From Tubiluchus corallicola (taxonomy: Eukaryota > Priapulida > Priapulimorpha > Priapulimorphida > Tubiluchidae), in the NCBI GenBank assembly GCA_030141605.1, contig JAQGDQ010001131.1, forward strand, positions 27,501 through 60,496: DNA of 32,996 nt. The letters are read 5' to 3'. The notes under the pieces were generated by a model. The model was given only the letters and a program-made list of their open reading frames with translations, was not told the origin of the DNA and did not search any database. Numbering within the stretch: position 1 is the stretch's first letter; each line of letters opens with the position of its first letter. The position numbers were made by a program, and so were the translations under genes. Below, in pieces: positions 30,147 to 32,996 of the stretch.

Positions 30147-30733
30147 TTACAGGTAAAAAAGGTGAATTGCTAAAACTAAAAATACTAATGCAAAGACTTC
30201 ATTCAGTTTACATTGTGTGCCATACAGCTCACTTGAAGAGCTAGCTGATGTTGTAGTGATTGAGCTTGTTGTAGGCGGTTCAGTGCTTGAGCTCACTGTA
30301 GATGGTTCAGTAGACGGTTCAGTAGTTGAGCTCACTGTAGATGACTTAGTGATTGAGCTCACTCTACACGGGTCATTGGTCGAGCTCATTGTAGACGGTT
30401 CAGTGGTTGAGTTCTCTGCAGATGGTTCAGTAGACGGCTCCGTGATTGAGCTCACTGTAGACGACTCAGAGGTTGAGCTCACTGTAGATGACTCAGAGGT
30501 TGAGCTCACAGTAGACGACTCAGAGGTTGAGCTCACTCTACACGGGTCATTGGTCGAGCTCATTGTAGATGGTTCAGTGGTTTGGTTTGTTGCATCGTAA
30601 CAATAGTCAAAGTCTGCTTTTGTAGCTGTTTTGTAATTTCCATTTTCTGATTGTCGGCATTGAAAATCATATGCTAGCTTCCACGGTTTGTTGAAAACCC
30701 AACTAATGTCACAGTCGCATGTGAAATTACTTT
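30147..30733 (-). CDS. LRR surface protein, exon 2 (LRRCT, Ser/Thr stalk, hydrophobic tail)
   Basis: Encodes residues 191-385 of the spliced protein. It opens with SNFTCDCDISW, the start of an LRRCT cap; the four cysteines are C196, C198, C216 and C235, the usual CxC...C...C pattern. Next comes a mucin-like stalk of roughly 125 residues built from 10-codon repeats (TEPSTVSS, SESSTVSS), which should be O-glycosylated. Two copies of NDPCRVSS place an unusual free cysteine twice in the stalk. The protein ends in CKLNEVFALVFLVLAIHLFYL-like hydrophobic residues with no basic cytoplasmic tail, which fits a GPI-anchor signal better than a normal transmembrane segment. The acceptor is TTTTTATAG before 30733, phase 1, matching exon 1. 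The antisense frame at 30217-30600 is a shadow. The true cell role is unknown. Confidence 0.8.
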
Positions 30734-30964
30734 CTATAAAAATGGCAGCAATGATAACAACAACAGCAAAACAACCATTAAAATACAAAACTTATAAGAA
30801 TAGTGAAAGAACTTTTACTGAAAGCATCGCGTAAGACAAACTTGCTCACCTATTATAAGGACACTGTTTTCATTAAATCTTATGACACATAAATGTATTC
30901 AAGTGACCACACTGGCTTCATGCTCTGCTGAAAGTTGTTAGTCAAAAATTTGAATTTAACTCAC

Positions 30965-31535
30965 CCCACAACATTAGATCAATCGTTAGATTGCTCCTGT
31001 TACTGTGTAATCTTGGCTCCTTAAGTGTTTCCATGGATGTCTGTGCAATGTAAATGAAGTCCAGATTTGGACTTTGTGTAAAAGACAAGTGCCCAGTAAT
31101 CGATGTTAGCTGGCGGCATTCCCCAATACTGAGATCCTCCAGTCTTGTCATTGCTTGGAATGCCATTGAGTCAATTGTCTCTAAAGCGGTGAGGTTATGC
31201 AAGTGTAATCCCTTGATGTCAGCTGCTATACTGGTTTCATTGATCCATTTCAGCTTCTTGGAGTAACCAATGTACAAAATCTGGATCTTTTTTCCTGCCA
31301 AAAATTTGTCTGGAAATTCACTGCTTGAATAGTTGTAAATATAGAGCCTGGAGATAACGTCTGGTAATGTGTTTGAAATATTTTGTACGTCTGTTAGGGA
31401 CAAATTTTGCCAATTGCAACGCATACGTAAATCTTCACATTCGCACTGCCAAGACGGATCATCACATGCTCTCCATCCACTACACACCGTGATCAGAGAC
31501 ATCAGATAAAATCCAACTTTGATTGGCGACTTCAT
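30965..31535 (-). CDS. LRR surface protein, exon 1 (signal peptide, LRRNT, LRRs)
   Basis: Encodes residues 1-190 plus one base. ATG at 31535 is chosen because the four codons before it start at TTG; from it the protein has a signal peptide (MKSPIK, then a hydrophobic VGFYLMSLITVC). The LRRNT cap has C24, C31, C33 and C40 (Cx6CxCx6C). Divergent leucine-rich repeats follow (LYIYNYSSSEFP, ILYIGYSKKLKWI, LHLHNLTALETI, LEDLSIGECRQLTSI, IYIAQTSMETL), with many N-glycosylation sites. The donor is GGG|GTGAGT at 30965/30964, phase 1; the intron is 231 bases. Layout resembles VLR-like and other LRRNT-LRR-LRRCT-stalk proteins, which bind extracellular ligands. CAG directly before the ATG could itself be a splice acceptor from an upstream or trans-spliced leader. 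Confidence 0.8.
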
Positions 31536-31626
31536 CTGTGGCGGCAATTATTGGAACAGCAACAAATTCAAAGTTGTCTTTTCTGAAATGGTCCAGCCAC
31601 GTTTCTCAACTTGAACCAAGCTCAGA

Positions 31627-31912
31627 TTAATTCACAATTTCAGTTTTGTCATGTAGAATAAAAGCAGATTTATAGATCACTAAGAATTGTTCAGTTTGTT
31701 GTAAGTAACTAAGACAGAGCAATAATAGTTCTAATAGTAATTCACAATTAGCAGCACTTGGTATAGAATCTTTAGTAATAAGGCAACAAACTTTCATCCA
31801 AATTTCACCACAAAGTAACGAAGAATGCTGCCAGTACTGAGCTGCTTTTAAATATTTCTCCAAATGATTGTAAAATGTTCTGTATCCTTCTTTTAAATTG
31901 AAACTGCCTTTC
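31627..31912 (-). CDS. Possible terminal coding exon of an unidentified gene
   Basis: The minus-strand frame is open for 94 codons from a possible acceptor (CTTAG, ending 31913; phase 2) to TAA at 31627-31629. It has no ATG near its start, so it could only be an internal or last exon. The conceptual peptide is helix-rich and contains no low complexity (GYRTFYNHLEKYLKAAQYW, CELLLELLLLCLSYLQQ). I do not recognise the family. The stop lies 91 bases upstream of the LRR gene ATG on the same strand. It could be chance in AT-rich DNA, though a clean 94-codon frame beside a splice site is suggestive. Confidence 0.35.
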
Positions 31913-31913
31913 C

Positions 31914-32996
<1,083 letters not shown>

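Noticed and set aside
30217-30600. 127-codon + strand frame rich in VELTVDG units
   Set aside because: It is the antisense shadow of the Ser/Thr stalk repeats of the LRR gene.

Overview
This is a stretch of AT-rich, intron-bearing animal genomic DNA, not bacterial. It holds a homeobox gene with a 13.1-kb intron, GT/AG splice sites with matching phases, many microsatellites, three satellite-like tandem arrays, and decayed non-LTR (LINE) and Penelope-like retroelements. The organism is a bilaterian, probably an invertebrate; I cannot place it further from the sequence alone.

The main gene is an nkx2.2-type (NK2 class, vnd/Nkx2.2) homeobox gene on the + strand, split into two coding exons. Exon 1 (2485-2665) carries the TN/eh1 repression motif. 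Exon 2 (15804-16660) carries the homeodomain, the NK2-specific domain and a methionine-rich tail. Both sides of the intron are phase 1, and the joined frame gives 345 residues. A cluster of six CAGGT cores and a Gli-like site lie just upstream. The last codons and the stop lie inside a locally repeated CAAGATGGCGG element that continues past the gene.

The intron (2666-15803) is mostly repeats: four copies of an unnamed ~430-bp dispersed element, a LINE tail, a LINE C-terminal fragment on the minus strand (5528-6081), an 85-bp satellite with a 595-bp higher-order unit (7841-9897), a 124-bp tandem array (11708-12362), another LINE C-terminal fragment (12400-12588), and two tRNA-derived SINE-like heads.

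Downstream (16.7-28.9 kb) there are few coding signals. This part holds a 656-bp foldback element, a CRE-rich patch, a tandem block with perfect DR1 nuclear-receptor half-site pairs, a 61-bp array of about 34 units with a degraded patch that looks like sequencing error, a LINE with a readable YADD catalytic motif, a large AT-rich palindrome, a compound trinucleotide tract, a Penelope-like element remnant with a GIY-YIG-type C-terminus and a hammerhead-like motif, and a CpG-containing candidate regulatory island with Sox- and NK2-like sites.

At the right end, on the minus strand, lies a two-exon gene (31535 to 30147, 385 residues) for a secreted or surface leucine-rich repeat protein: signal peptide, LRRNT, divergent LRRs, LRRCT, Ser/Thr-rich stalk and hydrophobic C-terminal tail. 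The layout resembles VLR-like proteins. A possible terminal exon of another minus-strand gene (31912-31627) ends only about 90 bases before its ATG. Nothing in the sequence shows that the homeobox gene and the LRR gene act together; they look like ordinary neighbours.
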